Shown: positions 47,960-56,809, counted from the first letter of the stretch. The stretch: DNA of 64,000 nucleotides from Lacrimispora saccharolytica (GCA_016899975.1 JACJJN010000003.1:1-64000), one strand, 5' to 3'. Made by a program: numbers and translations. Notes: generated by a model from the sequence alone, not told the origin.

Positions 47960-48658
47960 TTACAGACGTTTCACCATTTCCTGTGTCAGATTGACACAAT
48001 GCTGCGCCGCTTTTCTCTCAAATTCCGGATAATCCATCGTCGCGCTGTCGTCCGCCTTGTCGGAGATCGCCCGCAGGATCACATAGGGGATGTGGTTCAG
48101 ATAAGCCGCCTGGGCGATAGCCGCCCCTTCCATCTCCGTGCAGAAGCCGTCCAGCTCGTCCACAAGCACGCTCTTTACGCCATGATCGGAGATAAACTGA
48201 TCCCCGCTGAGCACACGTCCGGAAAATACCTGGATCTCCGGATTGACCTCCCGGCATGCCTCCGCCGCGACTTTCTGCATCGTCTCATCCGCAGGGAACG
48301 CGAATACGTCGATCTGCGGGATCTGTCCCTTCTTGTAACCCAGCGCACGGACATCCATATCATGGTGAACGGCGTCTGTGGAAACCACGATATCCCCGAT
48401 GTTGATCTCATTTCTCAGGGAACCGGCAACACCGGTGTTGATCACCGCATCCACCTGAAAATCGTCCACCAGGATCTGCGTGCAGATTCCCGCATTCACC
48501 TTGCCGATGCCGCACTGTACCACGACCACCGGTTTTCCATTGAGCAGTCCCTGGTTGAATTCCATGGATGCTTTTTTTGTCACGGTAACGTCTGTCATCA
48601 TTTCCTTTAATCTGGCAACCTCAATCTCCATTGCCCCGATAATTCCTATTCTGTTCAT
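47960..48658 (-). CDS. mtnN: 5'-methylthioadenosine/S-adenosylhomocysteine nucleosidase
   Basis: 232 residues. Motifs I-G-I-I-G-A-M-E-I-E-V, N-T-G-V-A-G-S-L, the nucleoside-site E-M-E-G-A-A-I-A-Q and the catalytic aspartate in R-A-I-S-D-K-A-D. It cleaves MTA and SAH to adenine and the thioribose products, part of the SAM salvage and AI-2 routes. The ATG at 48658 follows AAAGGAAG; the frame is open to 48790 but without a start signal. Confidence 0.93.
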   Translation of the reverse strand: MNRIGIIGAMEIEVARLKEMMTDVTVTKKASMEFNQGLLNGKPVVVVQCGIGKVNAGICTQILVDDFQVDAVINTGVAGSLRNEINIGDIVVSTDAVHHDMDVRALGYKKGQIPQIDVFAFPADETMQKVAAEACREVNPEIQVFSGRVLSGDQFISDHGVKSVLVDELDGFCTEMEGAAIAQAAYLNHIPYVILRAISDKADDSATMDYPEFERKAAQHCVNLTQEMVKRL

Positions 48659-48827
48659 GTCTTTTTCTTCCTTTCTCTGCTGCGGTTCCCGCGGTTTCTG
48701 AACGCTGCGGTCAAAAGCCGCAGGCAAAACATGCAGTCCTTCAGCCGGCGGAACAGTTATCACCGCTTTTTCACAGGATAATCTTAACATATCTCTTGAA
48801 ATTATGGTATATTTTTCTTTTCCGTGT

Positions 48828-48833
48828 TATAAT
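48828..48833 (+). promoter_or_regulatory. -10 element of the TSCPD gene
   Basis: TATAAT 47 bases before the ATG; the -35 at 17 bases (TGGTAT) is weak. Confidence 0.45.
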
Positions 48834-48879
48834 ACCGGAGAAAAATGTTAAATGAAGTACGCAAAGGAGGCAACCAAAC

Positions 48880-49122
48880 ATGGAATACACAACAAAAGGT
48901 ACCTGTTCCCGCAAAATCTTATTCGAGATCACCGAAGACAATAAGCTGCACAACGTACAGTTTGTCGGCGGATGCAACGGCAACACCAAGGGCATCGCTT
49001 CTCTGGTGGAAGGCATGGATGCAGACGAAGTGATCAAACGTCTGAAAGGCACAGACTGCAACGGACGCGGAACTTCATGTCCGGATCAGCTGGCAAGAGC
49101 ACTGGAGGCTGCAAAACAGTAA
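48880..49122 (+). CDS. TIGR03905-like TSCPD-domain protein
   Basis: 80 residues ending in the hallmark C-N-G-R-G-T-S-C-P-D-Q-L; earlier cysteines in G-T-C-S and G-G-C-N-G. The TSCPD domain also occurs at the end of some ribonucleotide reductases; the stand-alone form has no settled function but the four cysteines suggest metal binding. AAAGGAGG precedes the ATG. A large hairpin follows. Confidence 0.88.
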   Translation: MEYTTKGTCSRKILFEITEDNKLHNVQFVGGCNGNTKGIASLVEGMDADEVIKRLKGTDCNGRGTSCPDQLARALEAAKQ

Positions 49123-49155
49123 AGCCGGGAGGATACGTTCCCTTCCGCCATCCTC

Positions 49156-49242
49156 AAAAAGAACGCTGTTATTTTCAAGTACCTTTTCCCCTTTTTGAAA
49201 TCGAAGGAGACGATTGTTTTTGAAAATGGCAGCGTTCTTTTT
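49156..49242. terminator. Long double-stem terminator
   Basis: Outer arms AAAAAGAACGCTG (49156-49168) and CAGCGTTCTTTTT (49230-49242), and inner arms ATTTTCAA (49171-49178) and TTGAAAAT (49220-49227), enclose a 41-base loop. It lies between two convergent genes. Confidence 0.7.
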
Positions 49243-49315
49243 CATTCTTTCCCTTGCTATTTATTTTGTTATCTATCTTGCAATTTATCCTGCTTTTTTC
49301 TATTTCGTTTTCTGC

Positions 49316-50926
49316 CTATCTGTCCCATTTATCACAAAGACTGTTGATCTGGTCCGCAAACTTGGACAGGTCCTTATTGGCTCCGCCTTTATTTCTCTGG
49401 ATCACAGCCAGCAGCCTCTGACCTGCCGCAAGCAGACGGTCAAAGACAGGATTTCCGGTTCCGCGGATGGAAGTGGAAGTAACCTTCTTCTCATACGGAA
49501 TTCCTCTGGTACGTTCAAGATAAACTCCATGAGCCAGGTCATAGACGGTACCGGAAAACGGCGCGTCCGCCGGGTAACCCAGTTCATTTCTCAGCCGCGC
49601 GGCAAAAAGTTCCGTAACCTTATCTTCACCGTGAGTGACAAACACCTGCTCCGGCCTTACCTTAAAGTTTCCTGCCCAGCGCATCAGCCCTTCGTTGTCC
49701 GCATGGCCGCTGACACCCGGAAGCTGGCAGATCTTTGCATTGACATGAACATCCTCACCGAGAATCTTCGCGTCCTCTGCTCCCGAAAGAAGATGGCGTC
49801 CCAGAGTTCCCGCCGCCTGATATCCTACGAACAGAATCGTACACTCTTTTCTCCACAGGTTATGTTTCAGATGATGCTTGATACGTCCGGCATCGCACAT
49901 GCCGCTGGCAGAGATGATAACCTTCGGTTCCTCGTGAAGATTGATCGCCTTGGATTCATCCGAGGTAATGGAAAGCTTCAGACCCGGAAACTGGATCGGG
50001 TTGATTCCCTGCGCCAGCAGTTCGGCAGCCGCCGAGTCGTAGCATTCCGCTTCATGTTCCTTGAAGATGTTCGTCGCTTCCACGGCAAGCGGACTATCCA
50101 CATAGACAGGGAAATTTCCGTATCCCTGCACCAGCCTGCGCTCCTTGATCTCCCGGATGAAGTACAGCATCTCCTGCGTCCTGCCCACGGCGAAGGACGG
50201 AATGACGACGTTGCCTCCCTTATCAAAGGTCTCCTGGATGATCCGCGCCAGCTCCGCCACATAATCCGGACGTTCGCCGTGGCTGCGATCCCCGTAGGTG
50301 GATTCCATGATCACATAATCCGCTTCATTAATATAATGAGGATTGTTGATCAGCGGCTGATTGTCGTTTCCGATATCTCCTGAGAAGACCAGTTTTTTCG
50401 TTATTCCGTCTTCTGTGAGCCAAAGCTCGATGCTGGCGGAACCCAGCAGATGTCCCGCGTCTACAAACCGCACCTTGATGCCGTCGGCAAGTTCCACTCT
50501 CTTATCGTACGGAAATCCTACCAGACGTTGGATCACGCCCAAGGCGTCTTCCATCGTATAGGGCGGAACGTATTCCTCCTTGCCCGCACGGCGGTTTCTG
50601 CGGTTCTTCCACTCTGCCTCGGACATCTGGATGTGCGCGCTGTCGCGGAGCATGATGTTGCACAGATCCACGGTCGCGTCGGTCATGTATACATCTCCCC
50701 GGAAACCGTGTGCATATATCATAGGAAGATTTCCGGAATGGTCAATGTGTGCATGTGTGATCAATACGAAATCCAGCTGGGACGGCGGGACTGGCAGCGG
50801 ACTGTTTTGATACAGATTCGGTCCCTGTTCCATTCCGCAGTCTACCAGAAACTTTTTCCCGGCTGCCTCGATGTAATAGCAGCTGCCGGTTACCTCATGT
50901 GTTGCCCCCAAAAATGTGATACGCAT
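49316..50926 (-). CDS. MBL-fold beta-CASP hydrolase (RNA-specificity domain)
   Basis: 536 residues. The zinc motif is H-A-H-I-D-H-S-G; D-A-G-H-x-L-G-S-A and S-G-D-I-G follow, with the beta-CASP insertion (F-A-V-G-R-T-Q-E-M-L) and a final S-G-H-A-D. Close relatives are predicted exoribonucleases or YSH1/KH-less CPSF-like proteins; RNA cleavage or trimming is inferred. No KH domain. ATG at 50926 with GGGGG upstream. Confidence 0.88.
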   Translation of the reverse strand: MRITFLGATHEVTGSCYYIEAAGKKFLVDCGMEQGPNLYQNSPLPVPPSQLDFVLITHAHIDHSGNLPMIYAHGFRGDVYMTDATVDLCNIMLRDSAHIQMSEAEWKNRRNRRAGKEEYVPPYTMEDALGVIQRLVGFPYDKRVELADGIKVRFVDAGHLLGSASIELWLTEDGITKKLVFSGDIGNDNQPLINNPHYINEADYVIMESTYGDRSHGERPDYVAELARIIQETFDKGGNVVIPSFAVGRTQEMLYFIREIKERRLVQGYGNFPVYVDSPLAVEATNIFKEHEAECYDSAAAELLAQGINPIQFPGLKLSITSDESKAINLHEEPKVIISASGMCDAGRIKHHLKHNLWRKECTILFVGYQAAGTLGRHLLSGAEDAKILGEDVHVNAKICQLPGVSGHADNEGLMRWAGNFKVRPEQVFVTHGEDKVTELFAARLRNELGYPADAPFSGTVYDLAHGVYLERTRGIPYEKKVTSTSIRGTGNPVFDRLLAAGQRLLAVIQRNKGGANKDLSKFADQINSLCDKWDR

Positions 50927-50965
50927 GCTTCAAGCCCCCTTTGGTCTGAATCTGATATAACGCGT

Positions 50966-51037
50966 AACCGTTCAGTCAACGGAACAATCACCTGTAATGC
51001 TAACAGTTCAGCTAGCTGAACAATCACCTGTAATGCT
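50966..51037. repeat. Tandem pair of 36-base hairpin units
   Basis: Two adjacent 36-base units (50966-51001, 51002-51037) share the 3' half GAACAATCACCTGTAATGCT exactly; the 5' half is an inverted pair that differs between copies (GTTCAGTCAACGGAAC and the perfect palindrome GTTCAGCTAGCTGAAC). Confidence 0.75.
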
Positions 51038-51154
51038 GCTTTTTTGTCATCTATTATAATTATATACGAGAATTTAGGAAATGTATAGATTTTTGATTTG
51101 TTTTCTGATAATTTATTGTGAAGTTTTTATAAAGAGAAAGGTGTAAAAAGCAAC

Positions 51155-51182
51155 GTAACCGCTCCGACAGCGGAACGGTTAC
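51155..51182. repeat. Dispersed GTAACCG hairpin downstream of the Uma2 gene
   Basis: Arms GTAACCGCTCCG and CGGAACGGTTAC, 12 bases with one mismatch, 4-base loop. It ends 19 bases from the Uma2 stop, so it might also terminate that transcript. Confidence 0.65.
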
Positions 51183-51200
51183 AGAACAACACTTTTTCAT

Positions 51201-51746
51201 TTAAAGTTCGATGGAACGGAAATCAATTTCCAGATCATGATAAATTCCTGCCTTCACAGTTTCCGAGAACGTATAATCTCCTGTATCCTCAGACTCGAAG
51301 TTGTAAACAAGGATCCGGTTTTTCTCCGGATCAACAATCCAATATTCGCGGACACCGGCGGTTCGGTACTTGAACAGTTTGGTATAGTAGTCCATCCGTC
51401 TGCTTCCGGGAGATACAATCTCTATGATCCAGTCCGGCGCACCTGTACAGCCTTTGTCTGTAAGTTTGTCTCTGTCACATATCACACTGATATCCGGCTC
51501 CACATAGTTTTTGTCATCTGCATTCAGGAAAACCGCAAACGGCGCGATATCCACCTCGCAGGCGCCGCCTTTTCTTTTCATATAGTTGTTGATGATGGTG
51601 GAAAGCTCCAGCACGATCCGCTGATGTTTCCTGCCCGGCGGCGCCATCCTATACATCTGTCCGTCAATCAGTTCCGCCCGCTGCCCGGCAGGCAGGGCAT
51701 AGATGTCATCCACAGTATATTCTTTGTTCTGTCGCGGCAATGGCAT
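51201..51746 (-). CDS. Uma2-family (DUF820) putative endonuclease
   Basis: About 181 residues of PD-(D/E)XK type: A-E-L-I-D-G, V-E-P-D-I-S-V-I, P-D-W-I-I-E-I-V-S-P and K-L-F-K-Y, the usual Uma2 order. ATG at 51746 (MPLPRQNKE) follows AAAGGATG; the longer frame from 51785 has no binding site. Members are frequent in genomes with mobile DNA but proven roles are few. Single gene. Confidence 0.85.
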   Translation of the reverse strand: MPLPRQNKEYTVDDIYALPAGQRAELIDGQMYRMAPPGRKHQRIVLELSTIINNYMKRKGGACEVDIAPFAVFLNADDKNYVEPDISVICDRDKLTDKGCTGAPDWIIEIVSPGSRRMDYYTKLFKYRTAGVREYWIVDPEKNRILVYNFESEDTGDYTFSETVKAGIYHDLEIDFRSIEL

Positions 51747-52405
51747 AGCTACACATCCTTTCATTGTTCGATGGATGAAATACATTCACTAAGTAACACC
51801 GTATAACTAAATTTCTCTTTCTTATATAAAAATATAACATGAATCAGAAAACACGTACATAGTAAGATGGAGTATTTTTTTATACAAAACGAAGCTGTCA
51901 TGCTGACCGGAATGATATAGCATGACAGCTTCGCTGTGTTTTCAGGATGGCGTTCAGAATCGCATCCATCGTGGGGTCTCCGGATGTTTTTCATTTTATG
52001 TGATATCAGCACAAAAACAGTTTCGGCCCTTTGCTTCTGTGAGATACCTTTTCCTGACACCGACAAATTTTGTCCCGGTTACTCGACCTACCGAGACTTT
52101 TACAAAAAAACAACTTATCCTAATTCATGATCTGGGGGCTACTTTCTTTCCTGCGTTTCCGTTCATCATTGAGTTTGGATATGAAAACCCTGGTTGAGAG
52201 CCTGCACATGTTTTGGATACATTTTGGTTCTTTCTTTTGTATTTTTTTGATTTTATTGTTTGGAATCGGATTTCTCGCTGCAATGTAGTGTTAAGAGTTT
52301 GGTTTTGCAGGATTCATCGCTTGGTTCTTTCTGACTTTTTTCATTTGTATCGGATATGATCGAGAGAACCCGAAAGGATCATAGGCGATAGGTATGGGGT
52401 GATGG
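51747..52405. other. Gene-free stretch between Uma2 gene and DUF6147-like gene
   Basis: No supported gene. It holds a strong hairpin at 51890-51933 and otherwise weak, unordered sequence. A 91-codon plus-strand frame (51922-52197) has no binding site and no recognisable protein. Confidence 0.45.
51890..51933 (-). terminator. Strong hairpin, probable terminator
   Basis: Perfect 15-base arms CGAAGCTGTCATGCT (51890-51904) and AGCATGACAGCTTCG (51919-51933); TTTTG follows on the minus strand. Confidence 0.6.
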
Positions 52406-52906
52406 TTAGCCGATGTAGATGCCGTTGGTACGGGAAATCAGATTTTCCGCTTTTCCGTCTTTGGACGCGTAGTGATAGCCGCGGAGACGGTAGTAATAGC
52501 CTTTTTCTACAGCATAGTTCATACCTCTGGTAAGTGTGCTGTCATTATATGTTGTATATGTAAAACTTTTATAACTGCTGAAATTTGAATCTCCTTTTGA
52601 CCGCTCCAGATACAGGTTCAGCTTCACCACATCACAGGTCACATAACAGCTGGTGCTGCCGCCGATACCGACGACACCGTTTCCGTTGTTTGTGATTTTG
52701 ATAAATCCATTGTACAAATAACTGTTTCTCAGCCTGGTCTGCTGAAAATCTTCCGCCTCATTCGCGTCGGTCAGTACCGATCCGTCTACAACACTCCCCA
52801 GATACCGCGGCTCTTCCGCGTAAACGATCTTCCCGTTCAGGGATAAAGTAAGAACCCCTGCAAACACCGCCAGCATACAGCCCCATTTCCAAAATGACTT
52901 TTTCAC
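52406..52906 (-). CDS. Secreted DUF6147-like protein
   Basis: 166 residues with a clear signal peptide (M-K-K-S-F-W-K-W-G..V-Y-A-E). The mature part is a small beta-rich domain with T-R-L-R-N-S-Y-L-Y-N-G-F-I-K-I-T-N-N-G, two cysteines four residues apart (C-Y-V-T-C) and a closing G-Y-Y-Y-R-L-R-G-Y-H. This fits the DUF6147 family as I recall it; function unknown. GGAAGGAGGG precedes the ATG. The DUF4367-like gene upstream on the same strand could be cotranscribed. Confidence 0.65.
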   Translation of the reverse strand: MKKSFWKWGCMLAVFAGVLTLSLNGKIVYAEEPRYLGSVVDGSVLTDANEAEDFQQTRLRNSYLYNGFIKITNNGNGVVGIGGSTSCYVTCDVVKLNLYLERSKGDSNFSSYKSFTYTTYNDSTLTRGMNYAVEKGYYYRLRGYHYASKDGKAENLISRTNGIYIG

Positions 52907-52967
52907 ATTCCCTCCTTCCTTCTATTTTTTACACTACATAATGTAATACGGTTGAGAACGCAAAATG

Positions 52968-53987
52968 TTACATAGAAAATGAAATATTTTTTAAAATTTC
53001 CACTAATTCCTCCCGGGAAACCTCTCCGCCGAATACATAGGAAATATTTTTGTACTCCCAGCTTGCCGTATACAGCTCTTTCCCTTCTTCCGTATTCTTG
53101 ATCACAAACTTCATCTTTCCGCTTAATGTCTCGATTTCTTCCGCCCCATCCACATTTTCCTGATTTTCTTTGATGTTTCCCTGCGACATATCCGACAGAC
53201 TATTTGACATTTCTAAATAAAGAAACCCCTTTTGATATGAATATCGAATTTTAACATAACCTATCTCTTCAATTATTTCACACGACTTATACTCCATGCC
53301 TTCCGGCAGATACAGGAATTCCGGCACCTCTATATTTAACGTATCCATAATTTCCTGCCTCGCTTCATCTTCACTCCCCGCAGACATTGCCCTATCCTCT
53401 CCATTATCCGCATTCAATAAATCCCCAGTCCCTAACACCTCATTCGCCGTCTGAAGCAGTCTCAAACGGTTGGCTTCACTGGTCATGGACAGCCCGAACA
53501 TCGCTGCTGCAGCAACCAGACATACGCAAGCGATTTTCGTAGCTTTTTTCTGGAACCAACGAATTTTTGCCGGACGGCGGTTGATTGTATTTTTCTCAAC
53601 AACTTTTTCCACCGTATTATCTTCCATCATTTTTTCAGACTCTTTTTGTGTCTTTTCATCCATTGTTTCTTCTGCCTTTACCGAAACCTTCTCCGTCGTC
53701 TCAGCCGTCTTCTTCTCAACTACTTCCTCAAACGCCACAACCCTGGAAACTTTTTCTTCCCCTGTTTCTGCCTCTTCCATCTCGCTGTCCGCCGCATCTT
53801 CCTCTTGCATCAACCCTTCCGCCTTCAGCCTTCCAATAATTTTCAAATACATATCATCATATTCCTCTGAGGTAAGGCCGGGAAGTTCTTCGTCTGCCGG
53901 AGGCTGCTGCATTTCCTTTTCTCTGGCACGGAGCATCGCTTCAACTACTGAATTATTCTGTTCGTTTTTGTTTTCCTTCTCATTCAT
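52968..53987 (-). CDS. DUF4367-like membrane protein (anti-sigma-like layout)
   Basis: About 339 residues. A Glu/Lys-rich cytoplasmic region with V-E-K-x-x-x repeats precedes one membrane helix (A-C-V-C-L-V-A-A-A-A-M-F-G-L), then an external domain with F-L-Y-L-P-E-G-M-E-Y and the closing Y-V-F-G-G-E-V-S-R-E-E-L-V-E-I-L, as in DUF4367. Such proteins are usually encoded beside an ECF sigma factor; none is here. ATG at 53987 follows AGAGGTGAG. Confidence 0.7.
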   Translation of the reverse strand: MNEKENKNEQNNSVVEAMLRAREKEMQQPPADEELPGLTSEEYDDMYLKIIGRLKAEGLMQEEDAADSEMEEAETGEEKVSRVVAFEEVVEKKTAETTEKVSVKAEETMDEKTQKESEKMMEDNTVEKVVEKNTINRRPAKIRWFQKKATKIACVCLVAAAAMFGLSMTSEANRLRLLQTANEVLGTGDLLNADNGEDRAMSAGSEDEARQEIMDTLNIEVPEFLYLPEGMEYKSCEIIEEIGYVKIRYSYQKGFLYLEMSNSLSDMSQGNIKENQENVDGAEEIETLSGKMKFVIKNTEEGKELYTASWEYKNISYVFGGEVSREELVEILKNISFSM

Positions 53988-54026
53988 TCCAAAACTCACC
54001 TCTGACTGTGCGACCATTCACTCATT

Positions 54027-54045
54027 GAACGGTCACTAACTGTTC
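54027..54045. repeat. Short dispersed GAACGGT hairpin
   Basis: GAACGGT (54027-54033) and ACTGTTC (54039-54045), one mismatch, in the divergent promoter region before murG. Confidence 0.4.
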
Positions 54046-54065
54046 CTGTTCCGCTTATGGGTGGC

Positions 54066-54094
54066 TTGACTTTTTTATGACAGCAGGTGATAAT
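54066..54094 (+). promoter_or_regulatory. Promoter of murG
   Basis: TTGACT (54066-54071), 17 bases, GATAAT (54089-54094). Confidence 0.65.
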
Positions 54095-54126
54095 AAAAGC
54101 ACGACAAACCACAGGGAGGAATTTGC

Positions 54127-55191
54127 ATGAAACATATTGTACTCACTGGCGGCGGTACTGCCGGCCATGTTACACCAAATATTGCGTTGATTCCGCGCCT
54201 CCAGGAGCTGGGATATCAGATTTCCTATATCGGCTCCTATGACGGAATCGAAAAAAAATTAATCGAAGATTTGAATATTCCTTATTACGGCATTTCATCC
54301 GGAAAACTGCGCCGTTATTTTGATCCGAAAAACTTCTCAGACCCTTTCCGTGTGCTCAAAGGCTTTACGGAGGCGAGCAAGCTGCTGAAACAGCTGAAGC
54401 CGGATATTGTGTTTTCCAAAGGCGGTTTCGTCACTGTTCCGGTGGTTATCGCCGCAAAGCGCAGAAAAATCCCGGCGATCATCCACGAATCCGATATGAC
54501 GCCCGGCCTTGCCAATAAGCTCTGTATCCCGGCAGCTTCCAAAATCTGCTGCAATTTTCCTGAAACGGTCAGCTGTCTTCCCGCCAACAAAGCCGTCCTG
54601 ACCGGTACGCCGATCCGCCAGGAACTCCTTTCCGGAAATAAACTTCAGGCGCTGAAGTTCTGCAACTTTACCGCAAACAAACCCGTCATCCTCGTGATCG
54701 GCGGAAGCCTCGGCTCTGTGGCGGTGAACAACGCGGTACGCCAGGTTCTGCCGGAACTTCTGAAAGATTTTCAGGTGATTCATCTTTGCGGAAAAGATAA
54801 ACTGGATACGTCTCTTCAGAATACGGAAGGTTATGTGCAGTTTGAATACATCAAAAAAGAACTGCCGGATCTGTTCGCCCTTGCCGACGTGATCATTTCA
54901 AGAGCCGGCGCCAATGCGATCTGTGAGATCAGTTCCCTCGCCAAACCGAATCTTCTGATCCCGCTTTCTGCCAATGCCAGCCGCGGCGACCAGATTTTAA
55001 ATGCGCGCTCTTTTGAAAAACAGGGCTACAGCATGGTTCTTGAAGAAGAGGAACTGACTCCGGAAAAACTTCTGGATGCCGTGCATCATCTCTATGAGAA
55101 CCGCCAGACCTATATCGACGCAATGTCTCAGAGCGGTCATACCGATTCCATTGAAAAGATCATCTCATTGATCCAGGAATGCCAGAAATAA
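54127..55191 (+). CDS. murG: UDP-GlcNAc:lipid I N-acetylglucosaminyltransferase (MurG)
   Basis: 354 residues. [11 protein letters not shown] (residues 8-18), S-x-G-G-F-V-T-V-P, H-E-S-D, G-G-S-L-G, and the C-terminal [10 protein letters not shown] are the GT28 motifs. It makes lipid II at the inner membrane face. It stands alone with its own promoter, away from the division-cell wall cluster where murG usually lies, so it may be a second copy. GGGAGGA precedes the ATG. Confidence 0.9.
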   Translation: MKHIVLTGGGTAGHVTPNIALIPRLQELGYQISYIGSYDGIEKKLIEDLNIPYYGISSGKLRRYFDPKNFSDPFRVLKGFTEASKLLKQLKPDIVFSKGGFVTVPVVIAAKRRKIPAIIHESDMTPGLANKLCIPAASKICCNFPETVSCLPANKAVLTGTPIRQELLSGNKLQALKFCNFTANKPVILVIGGSLGSVAVNNAVRQVLPELLKDFQVIHLCGKDKLDTSLQNTEGYVQFEYIKKELPDLFALADVIISRAGANAICEISSLAKPNLLIPLSANASRGDQILNARSFEKQGYSMVLEEEELTPEKLLDAVHHLYENRQTYIDAMSQSGHTDSIEKIISLIQECQK

Positions 55192-55201
55192 AATTTTTCA
55201 C

Positions 55202-55225
55202 TGCCGTTCACAGCGGTGAACAGCA
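55202..55225. repeat. Dispersed GTTCAC hairpin
   Basis: Arms TGCCGTTCAC and GTGAACAGCA, nine of ten bases pair, directly before the murG terminator. Confidence 0.5.
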
Positions 55226-55235
55226 CCATTCTTTA

Positions 55236-55284
55236 CCGGATGGGGACAGGCGATTCAGCAACTGTCCCCATCCGGCAATTTTTT
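55236..55284. terminator. Bidirectional terminator between murG and the HIT gene
   Basis: Perfect 14-base arms CCGGATGGGGACAG (55236-55249) and CTGTCCCCATCCGG (55262-55275), then a T run. Confidence 0.88.
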
Positions 55285-55692
55285 TCACATTTTTTCTTTT
55301 ACTGCGGCAAGGATCTCTTCCTTAACGCTCTCCTCAAGGGTTCCCGGTTTCCATGTGATTCCCGCATTGTCATTCTGATAGCGGGGAATCAGATGAAGAT
55401 GAAAATGGAAGACCGTCTGGCCTGCCGCCTCACCGTTATTCTGAACCAGGTTGAATCCGTCGCATTTCAGCGCTTCTGTCATGACTCCCGCCATTTTCTT
55501 TGCCAGCACCATGGCACGCGCTGCCACTTCTTCCGGAAGTTCATAGATATTTGCATAATGTTTTTTTGGAAGGATCAATGCATGCCCTTTCGTCGCAGGA
55601 CCCTGATCCAGGATGACACGAAAATCATCGTCTTCATACAAAGTCGCGGTTGGAATCTCTCCGCCTGCCAGTTTACAAAAAATACAATCCAT
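55285..55692 (-). CDS. HIT-family protein
   Basis: 135 residues with the histidine triad H-F-H-L-H-L-I-P-R and an N-terminal C-I-F-C zinc-type pair. HIT proteins hydrolyse nucleotidyl adducts such as adenosine phosphoramidates. GGAGGGAAAG lies before the ATG. Small, single-gene unit. Confidence 0.92.
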   Translation of the reverse strand: MDCIFCKLAGGEIPTATLYEDDDFRVILDQGPATKGHALILPKKHYANIYELPEEVAARAMVLAKKMAGVMTEALKCDGFNLVQNNGEAAGQTVFHFHLHLIPRYQNDNAGITWKPGTLEESVKEEILAAVKEKM

Positions 55693-55753
55693 TTTCTTTC
55701 CCTCCTGTCAATCATGACGCCGTTCGCTGCCCCGACACAATACCGGCGGCATA

Positions 55754-55796
55754 GAGCGTGTCTGAAAATTCATTCCTGCACTTTTCAAACATGCTC
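55754..55796. repeat. GAGCGTGTCTGAAAA hairpin
   Basis: Arms GAGCGTGTCTGAAAA (55754-55768) and TTTTCAAACATGCTC (55782-55796), 13 of 15 pair, 13-base loop. A similar half-site (AGAGCGTATTTGAAAATT) occurs near 45354, so this is probably a second dispersed element. Confidence 0.5.
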
Positions 55797-55910
55797 CGGG
55801 ACGCCTCTTATCTGTTACTATAGCACAATCCGGGCAAATGAACAATGCATTGCCCATCGCCTTTTCCACTATTTTGTCTTATTTATATGAAATATGCAAT
55901 ACCTTTTTCA

Positions 55911-55939
55911 TTGCCATATTCTTTCAAAAGTGTTACACT
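55911..55939 (+). promoter_or_regulatory. Promoter of the soluble histidine kinase gene
   Basis: TTGCCA (55911-55916), 17 bases, TACACT (55934-55939). Confidence 0.65.
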
Positions 55940-55990
55940 TTAAACGATTTAGAACAGTACATTTAATATATTTTCAAGGAAGGTTTTGCA

Positions 55991-56665
55991 ATGCCCAGAC
56001 AAACACAATCTTACGAGGACAATGAAAATTATCTGCTGCTTTCAAAAGTATCTCACGAAATCCGAAACCCTGTCGCGCTGATCAACAGCTTTCTGCAGCT
56101 TCTGGCTGTCAATCATCCGGAACTGAAAGATGATAACTGTTTTCTGAAAATTGAAGAAAATATGGACTTTCTGAAGGGACTGTTGGATGAATTGTCCACC
56201 TACAATCATTCCCATACCGCCAATACGGAAGATACCAACCCGTACCTTCTCCTTCAGGATCTTACCGCATCTGCCGCTGCTCTGCTGGAATCCCAGGGGA
56301 TCGAGCTTCAGCTCACAAAAGAAACGGCTGTGCCGAGAATTCCCATCGACAAGATAAAATTTCAGCAGCTGATCTCAAACCTGATCCGCAACGCGGCGGA
56401 GTCTATGTCCGACGGCGGCACGATCCATATCCGCCTGTCCTGCGACGGCGATTTTGTCACCATCAAAGTGGAGGACACCGGCTGCGGTATTCCGGAAGAA
56501 TATCTGCCGACTCTGTTCGACCTTTTTGTGACTCACAAAAAGAACGGAACCGGTCTTGGTCTTGCAATCTGCCGGGAGATTGTCACTGCCCATCACGGTT
56601 CCATTTCCGCACAGTCTGTTCCTGGTGAAGGAACGACTTTTACTGTTATGCTTCCCGTGGCATAA
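55991..56665 (+). CDS. Small soluble histidine kinase
   Basis: 224 residues made only of the kinase core: H-box K-V-S-H-E-I-R-N-P-V-A-L-I-N at about 20-33, N-box N-L-I-R-N-A-A-E-S-M, D-T-G-C-G-I-P and G-T-G-L-G-L-A-I-C. No membrane helix and only about 20 residues before the H-box, so no sensor domain. The H-box resembles that of sporulation kinases (H-E-I-R-N-P). No response regulator is adjacent. Spo0A phosphorelay input is possible but unproven. Confidence 0.85.
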   Translation: MPRQTQSYEDNENYLLLSKVSHEIRNPVALINSFLQLLAVNHPELKDDNCFLKIEENMDFLKGLLDELSTYNHSHTANTEDTNPYLLLQDLTASAAALLESQGIELQLTKETAVPRIPIDKIKFQQLISNLIRNAAESMSDGGTIHIRLSCDGDFVTIKVEDTGCGIPEEYLPTLFDLFVTHKKNGTGLGLAICREIVTAHHGSISAQSVPGEGTTFTVMLPVA

Positions 56666-56756
56666 CATCTGCATATCCGTAAAAATCAAACACGCTCCAG
56701 CGCTAATCAAGGAGCATACAGACACACTTTCCGTCTCATTTTCAGCGGAAAGCAAA

Positions 56757-56809
56757 ACAGCATGTTCAAAAAGAAACATTCGTTATCTGTTCCTTTCTGA
56801 ACATGCTGT
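56757..56809. terminator. Terminator after the histidine kinase gene
   Basis: Perfect 12-base arms ACAGCATGTTCA (56757-56768) and TGAACATGCTGT (56798-56809), 29-base loop; the convergent rhomboid gene stops 11 bases further on. Confidence 0.55.

Noticed and set aside
50966-51037. CRISPR array
   Set aside because: Only two 36-base units directly abutting, with no spacers and no cas genes nearby.
51922-52197. 91-codon plus-strand frame
   Set aside because: Starts inside a terminator-like hairpin; no binding site or family resemblance.
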